This document shows, piece after piece, positions 40,832 through 50,843 of a DNA stretch of 64,000 nucleotides. Source of the DNA: Streptomyces sp. WMMC940 (GTDB lineage: Bacteria > Actinomycetota > Actinomycetes > Streptomycetales > Streptomycetaceae); NCBI RefSeq assembly GCF_027460265.1, contig NZ_JAPZBC010000001.1, positions 5,126,001 through 5,190,000 on the forward strand. The letters are read 5' to 3'. The notes beneath the pieces were generated by a model. The model ran no database searches and was not told the origin of the DNA. It was given only the letters and a program-made list of their open reading frames with translations. Numbering within the stretch: position 1 is the first letter of the stretch; each line of letters starts with the position of its first letter. A program made the position numbers and the translations under genes.

Positions 40832-41779
40832 ATGAGCGTTCACACCCCCCGGTCCGAGGCCCCGCACCGCGCCGGCTTCGCCTGCTTCGTCGGCCGCCCC
40901 AACGCGGGCAAGTCCACCCTCACGAACGCTCTGGTGGGCCAGAAGGTGGCCATCACCTCCAACCGGCCGCAGACCACCCGCCACACCGTCCGCGGCATCG
41001 TCCACCGCCCCGACCTGAACGCCCAGCTCGTGCTCGTGGACACCCCCGGCCTGCACAAGCCGCGCACCCTGCTCGGCGAGCGGCTCAACGACGTCGTACG
41101 CACCACCTGGGCCGAGGTCGACGTGATCGGCTTCTGCATCCCGGCCGACCAGAAGCTCGGCCCCGGCGACCGCTTCATCGCCAAGGAACTGGCCGGGATC
41201 AAGAAGACCCCCAAGGTCGCGATCGTGACCAAGACCGACCTGGTCGACTCCAAGACCCTGGCCGAGCAGCTCCTCGCCGTCGACCGCCTCGGCAGCGAGC
41301 TCGGCATCGAGTGGGCGGAGATCGTCCCGGTGTCGGCCGTCGGCGACAAGCAGGTCACCCTCCTCGGAGACCTCCTCGTCCCGCTGCTCCCGGAGAGCCC
41401 CCCGCTCTACCCGGAGGGCGACCTCACGGACGAGCCGGAGCAGGTCATGGTCGCCGAGCTGATCCGCGAGGCGGCGCTGGAAGGGGTACGGGACGAGCTG
41501 CCCCACTCGATCGCCGTCGTGGTCGAGGAGATGCTGCCGCGCGAGGGACGCCCGGCGGACCGACCGCTGCTCGACATCCACGCCAACGTCTACATCGAGC
41601 GCCCCAGCCAGAAGGGCATCATCATCGGCCCCAAGGGCAGCCGCCTGAAGGAGGTCGGCACCAAGTCCCGCAAGCACATCGAGGCGCTGCTCGGCACCCC
41701 CGTCTTCCTCGATCTGCACGTGAAGGTGGCCAAGGACTGGCAGCGGGACCCGAAGCAGCTGCGCAGGCTGGGTTTCTGA
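40832..41779 (+). CDS. era: GTPase Era
   Basis: 315 aa. The G domain has GRPNAGKSTL (G1), the TT switch (QTTRHTVRG), DTPGLHKP (G3) and TKTD (G4). The C-terminal KH domain has the signature IIIGPKGSRLKEVGTKSR. Era binds 16S rRNA near its 3' end and monitors 30S assembly. ATG 40832 gives the usual N terminus; ATG 40823 is also possible (GGGGAGA upstream). The 230-bp spacer before it (40602-40831) and the 186-bp spacer after it hold no gene; a 15-bp direct repeat, CGGCGCCGGCCGTCG, occurs twice after the stop. Confidence 0.96.
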   Translation: MSVHTPRSEAPHRAGFACFVGRPNAGKSTLTNALVGQKVAITSNRPQTTRHTVRGIVHRPDLNAQLVLVDTPGLHKPRTLLGERLNDVVRTTWAEVDVIGFCIPADQKLGPGDRFIAKELAGIKKTPKVAIVTKTDLVDSKTLAEQLLAVDRLGSELGIEWAEIVPVSAVGDKQVTLLGDLLVPLLPESPPLYPEGDLTDEPEQVMVAELIREAALEGVRDELPHSIAVVVEEMLPREGRPADRPLLDIHANVYIERPSQKGIIIGPKGSRLKEVGTKSRKHIEALLGTPVFLDLHVKVAKDWQRDPKQLRRLGF

Positions 41780-41965
41780 CGGCTCCGGCCGACTCCGCCC
41801 CGCTTCCGGTCCCGGCGCCGGCCGTCGGCCCCGGCCGCCCACCGGCGCCGGCCGTCGTCCCGGTCGCACGGCGGCCCGAGCTCCGGCCGCCGGGAGCACG
41901 CGGGAACGGCCCGGCACCTGCCCCCGGGGTGCGGCGGGGCTCCTTCCCGGGCGCGGCCCGGGGCC

Positions 41966-42232
41966 TCAGGAGCCTTCCTTCAGCACCCGGGTGATCAGCT
42001 TCCGCTGGGCCTCGGTCAGCCTGGGGTCGGCGCAGTACACCGTGGTCCCGTCCACCGTGAGCTGGTACTGGAAGCCGTCCGGCACCCCCACCGGCGGGGT
42101 GTCCCGGCCGTCGCCCATCGCCTGCTCGGCCAGGGCCCGCCACTCCTGGGCGTCGGGCCGCCCGGCGGTGTCGACCTCGGAGACCCGCTCGATGCCGGCG
42201 AACCCGCCTGTGCGTCGTACGTGGATGCGCAT
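41966..42232 (-). CDS. Emfourin-like protealysin inhibitor
   Basis: 88 aa, no signal peptide. MRIHVRRTGGFAGIERVSEVDTAGR and the C-terminal DPRLTEAQRKLITRVL match the emfourin family, small cytosolic inhibitors encoded next to protealysin-like M4 proteases. It lies 25 bp downstream of the protease gene on the same strand, which is the expected cotranscribed arrangement. It probably keeps the protease inactive inside the cell. Confidence 0.82.
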   Translation of the reverse strand: MRIHVRRTGGFAGIERVSEVDTAGRPDAQEWRALAEQAMGDGRDTPPVGVPDGFQYQLTVDGTTVYCADPRLTEAQRKLITRVLKEGS

Positions 42233-42257
42233 GGTTCCTGTCTAGTACGGATCCCGG

Positions 42258-43310
42258 TCAGTTGGCAGGCACACCGACCCGGGACCACGCCTTCACCACG
42301 GCCTCGCGCTCCTCACCCCTGCCGTAGCGCGCGGTGGCGGCCTCGACCGTCTCCCGGGCGAACTCGGCGAACGACGCGTCGACCCGCAGCTTCCCCGAGG
42401 TCATCGCGTCGTACCAGATCTGCCCGGCCCGCTCCCACGCCTTGCCGCCCAGCTGGGTCGCGAGCAGGTAGAAGGCGTGGTTGGGGATGCCCGAGTTGAT
42501 GTGGACGCCACCGTTGTCCCGGCCCGTGCGGACGTAGTCGGCCATCGTCGCAGGCTGGGGGTCCTTGCCGAGCACGTCGTCGTCGTACGCCGTGCCCGGC
42601 GCCTTCATCGACCGCAGCGCCACCCCGCTGACCCGCGGCGCGAGCAGCCCGGCACCGATGAGCCAGTCGGCCCGGTCCGCGCTCTGGTCGAGCGTGCGCT
42701 GCTTCACCAGGGAGCCGAAGACGTCCGAGACCGACTCGTTCAGCGCGCCGGGCTGGCCGAAGTAGGTGAAGTTCGCCGAGTACTGGGTGAAGCCGTGCGC
42801 CAGTTCGTGGGCGATGACGTCGACCGGACCGGTGAAGTCGAGGAAGATCTCGCCGTCGCCGTCGCCGAACACCATCTGCTCGCCGTTCCAGAAGGCGTTG
42901 CCGTACTTCTCGTCGTAGTGGACGGTCGCGTCGAGGGGCAGGCCCGCGCCGTCGATCGAGTCGTGCCCGTAGGCGTCAAGAAGCAGGTCGAACGTCGCTC
43001 CGAGGCCGGCGTAGGCGCGGTTGACGGTGGCGTCCTGGACGGGCTCGTCGCCCTCGGAGCGCACCTCCGTGCCGGGCAGCGCGGTCCCGTTCCCGGCGTC
43101 GTACAGGGTGCGCTGCGGGCCGGGGACGACCTCCCGGGACGGCGCCGGGGCGCCGGTGAGGGTGGTCAGCCGGCGACCCGTGCGGTGCGCGGCGTCCGCG
43201 ACGAGGGTGCGGCGCGCCGCGGCGGCGACGGCCGGATCACCGGCACGCGCCAGCTTGTCGAGCAGATGCGGCGGCACGATGCCGCAGAAGACAGGCGTGA
43301 AGGAGTCCAT
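42258..43310 (-). CDS. Protealysin-type M4 metallopeptidase
   Basis: 350 aa. It begins MDSFTPVFCGIVPPHLLDKL: the short protealysin-type propeptide with CGIVPPHLL (residues 9-17) and no signal peptide. The thermolysin catalytic site is complete: HELAH (168-172), zinc ligand in GALNESVSD (Glu192) and the later VHINSGIPNHAF with the transition-state histidine. Protealysin-like proteases mature autocatalytically and reach the outside without Sec signals. The adjacent inhibitor gene reinforces this assignment. Upstream of the start a 159-bp region precedes the leu leader. Confidence 0.92.
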   Translation of the reverse strand: MDSFTPVFCGIVPPHLLDKLARAGDPAVAAAARRTLVADAAHRTGRRLTTLTGAPAPSREVVPGPQRTLYDAGNGTALPGTEVRSEGDEPVQDATVNRAYAGLGATFDLLLDAYGHDSIDGAGLPLDATVHYDEKYGNAFWNGEQMVFGDGDGEIFLDFTGPVDVIAHELAHGFTQYSANFTYFGQPGALNESVSDVFGSLVKQRTLDQSADRADWLIGAGLLAPRVSGVALRSMKAPGTAYDDDVLGKDPQPATMADYVRTGRDNGGVHINSGIPNHAFYLLATQLGGKAWERAGQIWYDAMTSGKLRVDASFAEFARETVEAATARYGRGEEREAVVKAWSRVGVPAN

Positions 43311-43469
43311 GTCCGGCAATGTGGCACTGCGCCATCCGGCTGTCACTGGATGCGACGACGATTAGTGAAATGGAGTGATCTAACACATTTGCCCGTTACT
43401 GATCGGTCGTCCCGCATAATGAAACGGGACCGGCGCCCGCGCCGAAGCTCGGCTAGGCTCGTCCGCATC

Positions 43470-43517
43470 ATGCGTTTCGGGCTGCTTCTTCTTAGCCGCC
43501 GCGGCGAGGGCCTGTAG
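43470..43517 (+). CDS. leuL: leuA leader peptide (LeuL), attenuation control
   Basis: A 15-codon ORF encoding MRFGLLLLSRRGEGL with four consecutive Leu codons, 115 bp before leuA. Ribosome stalling at these codons when charged Leu-tRNA is scarce would prevent terminator formation downstream (43568-43596). It matches the leucine-rich leaders found in front of streptomycete leuA. Confidence 0.9.
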   Translation: MRFGLLLLSRRGEGL

Positions 43518-43560
43518 TCGTAGGCCGACCCCCTCCCCGCGGAGTCTGGTGCTGCGTTGA

Positions 43561-45396
<1,836 letters not shown>

Positions 45397-45421
45397 CGCC
45401 CGCCGCCACCCGCGGCCACGG

Positions 45422-45447
45422 ACCCCGCCCCGGCACAGGGGCGGGGT
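45422..45447 (+). terminator. leuA terminator
   Basis: Perfect 10-bp stem ACCCCGCCCC (45422-45431) with 45438-45447, 6-nt loop, 25 bp after the leuA stop. Confidence 0.8.
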
Positions 45448-45554
45448 TCGGCCATGTCCGGGCGATGTGACGCCCGGGTACTGACGCGGCATCCGCGATG
45501 TGGCTAACATCACGTCAACGCGGCAATGTTGCCGAAGGGTCACGGAGGTGCGAC

Positions 45555-46274
45555 GTGCTGCCAGCCCGCGGACAGAGCGGCCGAAAACCGCACATCCACG
45601 GTCATCGTGGTCTTGGTGTCTTCGGGGTGCGCACATCGTGGAGCACCGTCGGTGACGGCGAGTTCTTCTGCCCCGAATGCGGAGGCGACCGCAACTACCG
45701 CCGCCGTACCGGCCGCCGCCGCCTCACCGTCCTCGGCCTCCCCGTGCTCCCGCGCGGCCAGGCCGGACCGGTCGTCGAATGCGCCGCCTGCCACGGCCAC
45801 TTCGGCACCGAGGCGCTGGACCACCCCACCACCGGCCGCTTCTCCGCGATGCTCCGCGACGGCGTGCACACCGTCGCACTCGCCGTCCTCGCCGCCGGCG
45901 GCACCTCCTCCCGCACGGTCCGCCGGACCGCGGTCGCCACCGTCCGCGCCGCCGGGATCAGCGACTGCACCGAGGACCAGCTGACGGCCATGGTGGAGGC
46001 ACTCGCCGCCGACACCGGACGCTTCCTCACCGACGCCGGACCCTGCGGAGCCGCCCTCGCCATCGAACTCCACGAGGCGCTGGAACCGCTCACCCCGCAT
46101 CTCGCCCCGGCCGGGCGTGAATCGATCCTGCTTCAGGGCGCCGGTATCGCCCTCGCCGACGGGCCCTACATCCCTGCGGAACGCGATGTGCTGACCACGG
46201 TCGGGAACGCGCTGCAACTGTGCGCCGACGACACGGCGCGCCTGCTCGCCGCGGCACGCACCCCGTCCCCGTAG
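45555..46274 (+). CDS. TerB-family protein with N-terminal zinc ribbon
   Basis: About 239 aa. Two cysteine pairs, CPEC and CAAC (residues ~38-80), form a zinc ribbon. The following ~150 residues are helical and match a TerB (tellurite resistance B-like) domain (LRDGVHTVALAVLAAGG...; TEDQLTAMVEALAAD). The GTG at 45555 follows GGAGGTG (45544-45550). The family is linked to stress or tellurite response proteins, but the true role in Streptomyces is unknown. No ter genes are adjacent, so a tellurite role is not implied. Confidence 0.8.
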   Translation: MLPARGQSGRKPHIHGHRGLGVFGVRTSWSTVGDGEFFCPECGGDRNYRRRTGRRRLTVLGLPVLPRGQAGPVVECAACHGHFGTEALDHPTTGRFSAMLRDGVHTVALAVLAAGGTSSRTVRRTAVATVRAAGISDCTEDQLTAMVEALAADTGRFLTDAGPCGAALAIELHEALEPLTPHLAPAGRESILLQGAGIALADGPYIPAERDVLTTVGNALQLCADDTARLLAAARTPSP

Positions 46275-46458
46275 GGGGAGCGGCAGGTCGGCCTCGCGCG
46301 GACGGCGCCGCGAGCCGCGGCCGCCCGGTGCGTGTCGCTCCCCGGGACGCCGCGCGACGCCGGAGCGCGGCCGGTGTGGGCGTCACACGCCGCGGCCCCG
46401 TGCCGCCACGCGCGGGCCCGCCGCAGTCCCCGTGCCCCTTCCGGCGGCGGGCGCGGAC

Positions 46459-46709
46459 GGTCCTTCCGAGCGTGAGCGGCAGGTTCTCGCCCTCGCCGCA
46501 CGTGGTCACGACAACACTGGGATCGCCGAGGCCCCGGGCCTCCGCTCACGGCGAAGACGCACGTCAGCCGGATCATGGGGAGGCTCCGCGCCCGGGACCG
46601 GGCCCAACTCGTCAGCGTCGCCCACGAGTCGGGCCCGTGGTGCCCTGCGGTTGACCCGCGCCGCCGGGCCCCGGAACCGATCGGGCCGTTCCGTCATCCT
46701 GAACAGTGA
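46459..46709 (+). pseudogene. LuxR/NarL response-regulator C-terminal relic, frameshifted
   Basis: The first frame reads PSERERQVLALAARGHDNTGIAEAPG, the start of a LuxR-type HTH. The recognition helix and tail continue one frame back as PLTAKTHVSRIMGRLRARDR AQLVSVAHE, running to a TGA at 46707. The join is near 46540. No receiver domain is recognisable upstream (46275-46458). It is a decayed transcription-factor gene. Confidence 0.8.
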
Positions 46710-47204
46710 TCGCCGTGGGCGGGAGGACCACCGGCGCGGCAGGCGGGACACCGCGGAGCGAGGGCGGACGGAGACGCCCGGGGCAGAGCCGGGGGACTCG
46801 ACTCCGGAGGCACGGCGGCGACGGGCGGCGTGGGCCGGCAGGTCCGGCGGAGATCCGCGGGCACGGCGGACCCGGCAGCCGCGAACCACGGGCGGCGCAC
46901 GCTCCCGCAGCCACGGACACGCACGCTCCCGCAGCCACGAGCAGCGCGGGTGCACGCGCGTGCAGCCACGGACGGCGCGGCGGCCCACTCCCGCGCCACG
47001 GACAGCCCCGGCACACACTCGTCCAAGCACGGACGGCGCGGGCACACGCTCGCGGAGACGGACAGCGCGGGCCCCGGCGCAGGCGGAGGCGTCGGACCCG
47101 CACGGACGCCGCGGACCGACGAACGCGCCGCGGCCGCACACGTACCGCGAAGGAGCCGCGGCCGCCAGAGGGCCGGGGCACCGCAGAGGAAGGGAAGCAC
47201 GGCC
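46710..47204. repeat. Degenerate GC-rich stretch with imperfect direct repeats, no convincing gene
   Basis: About 495 bp between the LuxR relic and the beta-lactamase. It contains repeated phrases such as CGCACGCTCCCGCAGCCACG (46906-46950 region, about two copies) and ACGGACGGCGCGG (about 46969 and 47028). Reading frames are open only because of base composition. It may be decayed coding sequence. A promoter for the beta-lactamase gene is expected near its right end. Confidence 0.55.
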
Positions 47205-48167
47205 TTGGAACCGTCACGAGCACACCGGACCCGTCGCACACTGCTGGCCGCCGCCACGGGGGCCGCACTGGCCGCGGGACTGCCGTCGAGCGCGGCGGCG
47301 ACCCCGGCGCGGCACGGCGGCGAGCCGCCCGCCGGCGACGGCCCGCGCGGCGGCACACCCCGGCCGGACGGCGTCTCCCGCAGCCTGAGCGAGCTCGAGC
47401 GGACGCACACCGCCCGGCTCGGCGTCTTCGCCCGGAACATGAGGACGGGCCGGACCGTATCCCACCGCGCCGGCGAACTCTTCCCCATGTGCTCGGTGTT
47501 CAAGACCCTCGCCGTCGCGGCCGTCCTCAGGGACCTCGACCGCAAGGGCGAGTTCCTCGCCGAGCGCATCCGCTACACCCAGAAGGACACCGAGGAGTCG
47601 GGCTACGCCGTCGTCACCGGCCGGGAGGAGAACCTCGCCCACGGCATGACCGTGGCCGAGCTCTGCGACGCCGCCATCCGCCACAGCGACAACGCCGCGG
47701 CCAACCTCCTGCTGCGCGAACTCGGCGGCCCCACCGCCGTCACCCGCTTCTGCCGCTCCGTCGGCGACGGCGTCACCCGGCTCGACCGCTGGGAGCCCCA
47801 CCTGAACTCGGCCGAGCCCTGGCGCGTCGAGGACACCACCGACCCGCGCCACATCGCACGGACCTACACCCGGCTCGTCCTCGGCGACGCGCTCTCCCGC
47901 CCGGACCGGCAGCGGCTCACCGGCTGGCTGTTGAACAACACCACCAGCACGGAACGCTTCCGCGCCGGACTTCCCCACGACTGGACCCTCGCGGACAAGA
48001 CCGGCGGCGGTGCGTACGGCACCAACAACGACGTCGGCGTCGCCTGGACCCCCGACGGCACCCCCGTCGTCCTGGCCGTCCTGACGACCCGGCAGCACCC
48101 CGACGACGCCGTGGACAACCGGCTCGTCGCCCGGACCGCCGAACTGCTCGCCGACGCGCTCGGCTGA
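47205..48167 (+). CDS. Class A beta-lactamase, Tat-type signal
   Basis: About 320 aa. The N terminus has twin arginines (TRRTLLAAATGAALAAGL, Arg10-Arg11) suggesting Tat export. Catalytic motifs are intact: SVFK (Ser97-Lys100), SDN (161-163), EPHLN (Glu197, the Glu166 equivalent) and KTG (265-267). It should hydrolyse beta-lactams outside the cell. The TTG at 47205 follows AGGAAGGGA; no closer ATG or GTG in frame fits the signal peptide. No LysR-type bla regulator is adjacent; the STAND protein gene follows on the same strand after 83 bp. Confidence 0.92.
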   Translation: MEPSRAHRTRRTLLAAATGAALAAGLPSSAAATPARHGGEPPAGDGPRGGTPRPDGVSRSLSELERTHTARLGVFARNMRTGRTVSHRAGELFPMCSVFKTLAVAAVLRDLDRKGEFLAERIRYTQKDTEESGYAVVTGREENLAHGMTVAELCDAAIRHSDNAAANLLLRELGGPTAVTRFCRSVGDGVTRLDRWEPHLNSAEPWRVEDTTDPRHIARTYTRLVLGDALSRPDRQRLTGWLLNNTTSTERFRAGLPHDWTLADKTGGGAYGTNNDVGVAWTPDGTPVVLAVLTTRQHPDDAVDNRLVARTAELLADALG

Positions 48168-48250
48168 GCCCCCCGGGGCGGCGTACCCTCGCAGCCCCTC
48201 CCGAAATCCCCTTCCCGATCGGGCGCATCGGCGGCGGAGAGGGCCAGAAT

Positions 48251-50590
48251 GTGACGAACGCGTACGGCGCGGGCACGGACCAGGGCGCCGGACAGGACGG
48301 GACGGGAAACCGGGACCGGGACGGGGGGACCGTGCTGCGCACTCATGCGACGGCCGTGCTGGTCACGGGCTCGGCACTGCTGGCTGTGCCGCTCGCCCTC
48401 GCCCTGCACACCGCGGCCTGCGGCACCCTCCCCCCGGTCCTCGCCCCACTCGTCCCGTACGCCCCGCTCCTCTGGCCGCTCGCCGCCGCCGTGGCGGCGG
48501 GCGCCGCGTACACCGCCGTCCGCTGCGCGCGCACCGGGCGAAGCCCCGCCGTAGCGCCGCCCGCGGCCCCCGCCCCCGTCCCGCCGGACCCGGCGGAACT
48601 GCCCGCCGCGGCCGACCACTTCACCGGACGTGCCGTCGAGACGGACACGGTGCTGCGCATGGTCCGCGTCGGCCACCGGGCCATCGCCGTGACCGGCGCG
48701 CCCGGCTCCGGCAAGTCCGCGCTCGCCGTCCGGCTCGCCCACGAACTGCGGCCGCTCTTCCCCGACGGACGGCTGTACGCCGACCTCGGAGGCGGCCGCG
48801 GCGAACCGCCCGCCCCCTCCGCGGTACTGGCCGGGCTGCTCGCCGCCCTCGGTGCCCCGGCCGAGGAACGGTCGGGCACGGGCGCCGCCCTGGCCGCCCG
48901 CTTCCGCGGCCGCACCGCGGGCCGGCGGATCCTGCTGCTCCTCGACGACGCGGCGGACGCCGCGCAGGCCCGCGCGCTGCTGCCGGCCGGCGCGCACTGC
49001 CTGACCCTGATCACCAGCCGCGACACGCTCCGGGACCTGCCCGAGGCCGCGCCCGTCGCGCTCGGCCCGCTCACCGAACCCGACGCCCTCGCCCTCCTCT
49101 CAGCCGTCGCCGGGCCCGGGCGCACCACGGCCGAGACCGACCACGCGCGGTCCGCCGTCCACGCCTGCGGACTGCTGCCGCTCGCCGTCCGTATCGCGGC
49201 CGGCGGGCAGCGCTCCCGTCCCACCGGGCAGATACCGGTCCTCGCGGGCCGTCTCGCCGCCGAGCGCGACCGTCTCCACCATCTGCGCATGGACGACCTC
49301 GCGGTCCGCGCGGCCTTCGAAGCCGCGTACGCCGCACTCGGCGCCGACGACCGTGCGCTGCTGCGCGTCCTCGGCGCCTGCCCCGCGGCCCGGGTGACCG
49401 TACGGATCGCCGCCGCGGCGGCGGCCGACGACCCCGCAGGTGCCCGAAGCGGCCTCGACCGGCTCGCCGACGCCCAACTCGCCCGGCCCGCAGGTCCCGA
49501 CGCCTACGGGCTGCACGACCTGGTCCGTCTGCTCGCCGCCGAACGCCTCGACCACGAGACGGCACCCGCCGACCGCCGCGCGGTCCTCGAACGGATCCTC
49601 ACCGCCTACACCGAGGACGCCTCCGCCCACGGCGGCGGGGCGTGGGGTGCCCCGGAACAGCACGCCGTCCCCCATCTCGTCCGCACCGCCGTACGCGAGG
49701 GACTGCACGCCCACGCCCACGCTCTCGCCCTCGCCGCCGATCCCTGGCTGGCGGGGCGGCCCGGGCAGTCCCCGCGCGTCGCCATGTGGGCCGCCGTCCT
49801 CGACGCGGCACGCCGCTCCGGCGAACAGGGCTGGACGGCGCACGCCATGCGGGGCCTCGGCTCCGCGTACGCGCACGAAGGGCAGCTCGACCGGGCCGTG
49901 GACCATCTGGGCATGGCGGCCACCCTCCAGCGGCATGCCGCCGTCCGCGCCGAACACATCACCACCCGAAGGCTGCTGGGCACCGTCCTGCGGGGCGCCG
50001 GCCGGTACGAGGAGGCCCTGCGGGAGCTGAGCACCGCCCTGGAGGGCTGCCGGGCGGCGAACGACACCGTGGGCGAGGCGGAGGTCCTGCACGGCCTCGG
50101 CGTCCTCCACCTGGACCGGCGCCGTCCCGACGAGGCGATCGACTGCCTGGAGCGCGCGCTGCCCGTGCTCGCCCGGCACACCGGTGACACGGCCGGCCCC
50201 GCCGACGTCCGGCGCCATCTCGGCACGGCCTACGCCCAGGCCGGCGGTTTCGTGCCCGCCGAGCGCCATCTGCGCGCCGCCCTCGCCCTCTACCGCCGCT
50301 ACGGCCTCCCGGCGGGGGAGGGCTGGACCCTGTGCGAGCTGGGGCGTCTGGAGGAGCGGCGCGGCTCCTACGGCGAGGGCGCGGAGCTGCACCGCGCAGC
50401 GCTGGCCGCCTTCGAAGCCGCGGGCCTCGGCGCGGGGGTGGCGGCGGCCGCGGAGGCGGTGGGCGACAACCTTCTGGTGCAGGGCGACCAGTTGGGCGCG
50501 GACGAGCAGTACCGCAGGGCCGCGGCCGTCCACCGGCTGCTGGGTGACCACGTCCGCGAGGCCGAGGTCCGCCGCAAACTCGGCAGCTGA
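48251..50590 (+). CDS. Membrane-anchored NB-ARC/TPR (STAND) signalling ATPase
   Basis: About 779 aa. Two hydrophobic segments (residues ~40-60 and ~70-95) precede a Pro/Ala linker and an NB-ARC-type NTPase: P-loop GAPGSGKS near 149 and Walker B RRILLLLDDAAD. A winged-helix-like region then leads into at least five TPR repeats over residues ~480-779 (AMRGLGSAYAHEGQLDRAVDHL; GLGVLHLDRRRPDEAIDCLERAL; HLGTAYAQAGGF). It resembles SARP/AfsR regulators without the DNA-binding domain. An effector is absent, so it may sense and bind a partner at the membrane. GTG 48251 is chosen from the GGAGAGGG upstream. Confidence 0.8.
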   Translation: MTNAYGAGTDQGAGQDGTGNRDRDGGTVLRTHATAVLVTGSALLAVPLALALHTAACGTLPPVLAPLVPYAPLLWPLAAAVAAGAAYTAVRCARTGRSPAVAPPAAPAPVPPDPAELPAAADHFTGRAVETDTVLRMVRVGHRAIAVTGAPGSGKSALAVRLAHELRPLFPDGRLYADLGGGRGEPPAPSAVLAGLLAALGAPAEERSGTGAALAARFRGRTAGRRILLLLDDAADAAQARALLPAGAHCLTLITSRDTLRDLPEAAPVALGPLTEPDALALLSAVAGPGRTTAETDHARSAVHACGLLPLAVRIAAGGQRSRPTGQIPVLAGRLAAERDRLHHLRMDDLAVRAAFEAAYAALGADDRALLRVLGACPAARVTVRIAAAAAADDPAGARSGLDRLADAQLARPAGPDAYGLHDLVRLLAAERLDHETAPADRRAVLERILTAYTEDASAHGGGAWGAPEQHAVPHLVRTAVREGLHAHAHALALAADPWLAGRPGQSPRVAMWAAVLDAARRSGEQGWTAHAMRGLGSAYAHEGQLDRAVDHLGMAATLQRHAAVRAEHITTRRLLGTVLRGAGRYEEALRELSTALEGCRAANDTVGEAEVLHGLGVLHLDRRRPDEAIDCLERALPVLARHTGDTAGPADVRRHLGTAYAQAGGFVPAERHLRAALALYRRYGLPAGEGWTLCELGRLEERRGSYGEGAELHRAALAAFEAAGLGAGVAAAAEAVGDNLLVQGDQLGADEQYRRAAAVHRLLGDHVREAEVRRKLGS

Positions 50591-50638
50591 GCACGGTTGT
50601 CGAGGCCCTGCGCGGAGACCGCATCGGCAGCGACGGGG

Positions 50639-50682
50639 ACGCGGGCCCGGTGGGCGAGGCGCCTCGCCCACCGGGCCCGCGT
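50639..50682. terminator. 44-bp perfect palindrome (terminator-like) after the STAND gene
   Basis: ACGCGGGCCCGGTGGGCGAG then GC at 50639-50660 is followed with no spacer by its exact reverse complement (50661-50682). It begins 48 bp after the STAND gene stop. As RNA it would fold into an unusually long 20-bp hairpin with a minimal loop. It most likely terminates transcription in either direction. Confidence 0.85.
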
Positions 50683-50776
50683 GCCTTGTCCAAGGTCAAA
50701 GGCCCTTCACCGTAAGGGTGTTGGGTGCACCGGGATTGTGCGGGCGGCATGTGTGCATGCCATGATTCCTCCGCTG

Positions 50777-50790
50777 TTACTCGCCGGTAA
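50777..50790. promoter_or_regulatory. TTAC-N6-GTAA operator-like site
   Basis: TTACTCGCCGGTAA lies 53 bp upstream of the lipoprotein gene start, next to AT-rich CATGAT (50761-50766) that could be a -10 element. The TTAC...GTAA half-sites resemble TetR-type operators; the binding protein is not identified. Confidence 0.35.
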
Positions 50791-50843
50791 GTGCGGGTCG
50801 CGGCAACCACCCCCCTCACGTTCCCCCGCCGGAGGACACCCCC

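Noticed and set aside
41780..41965. Small gene in the spacer after era
   Set aside because: Only GC-rich sequence with a 15-bp repeat; no start, ribosome site or protein-like pattern seen.
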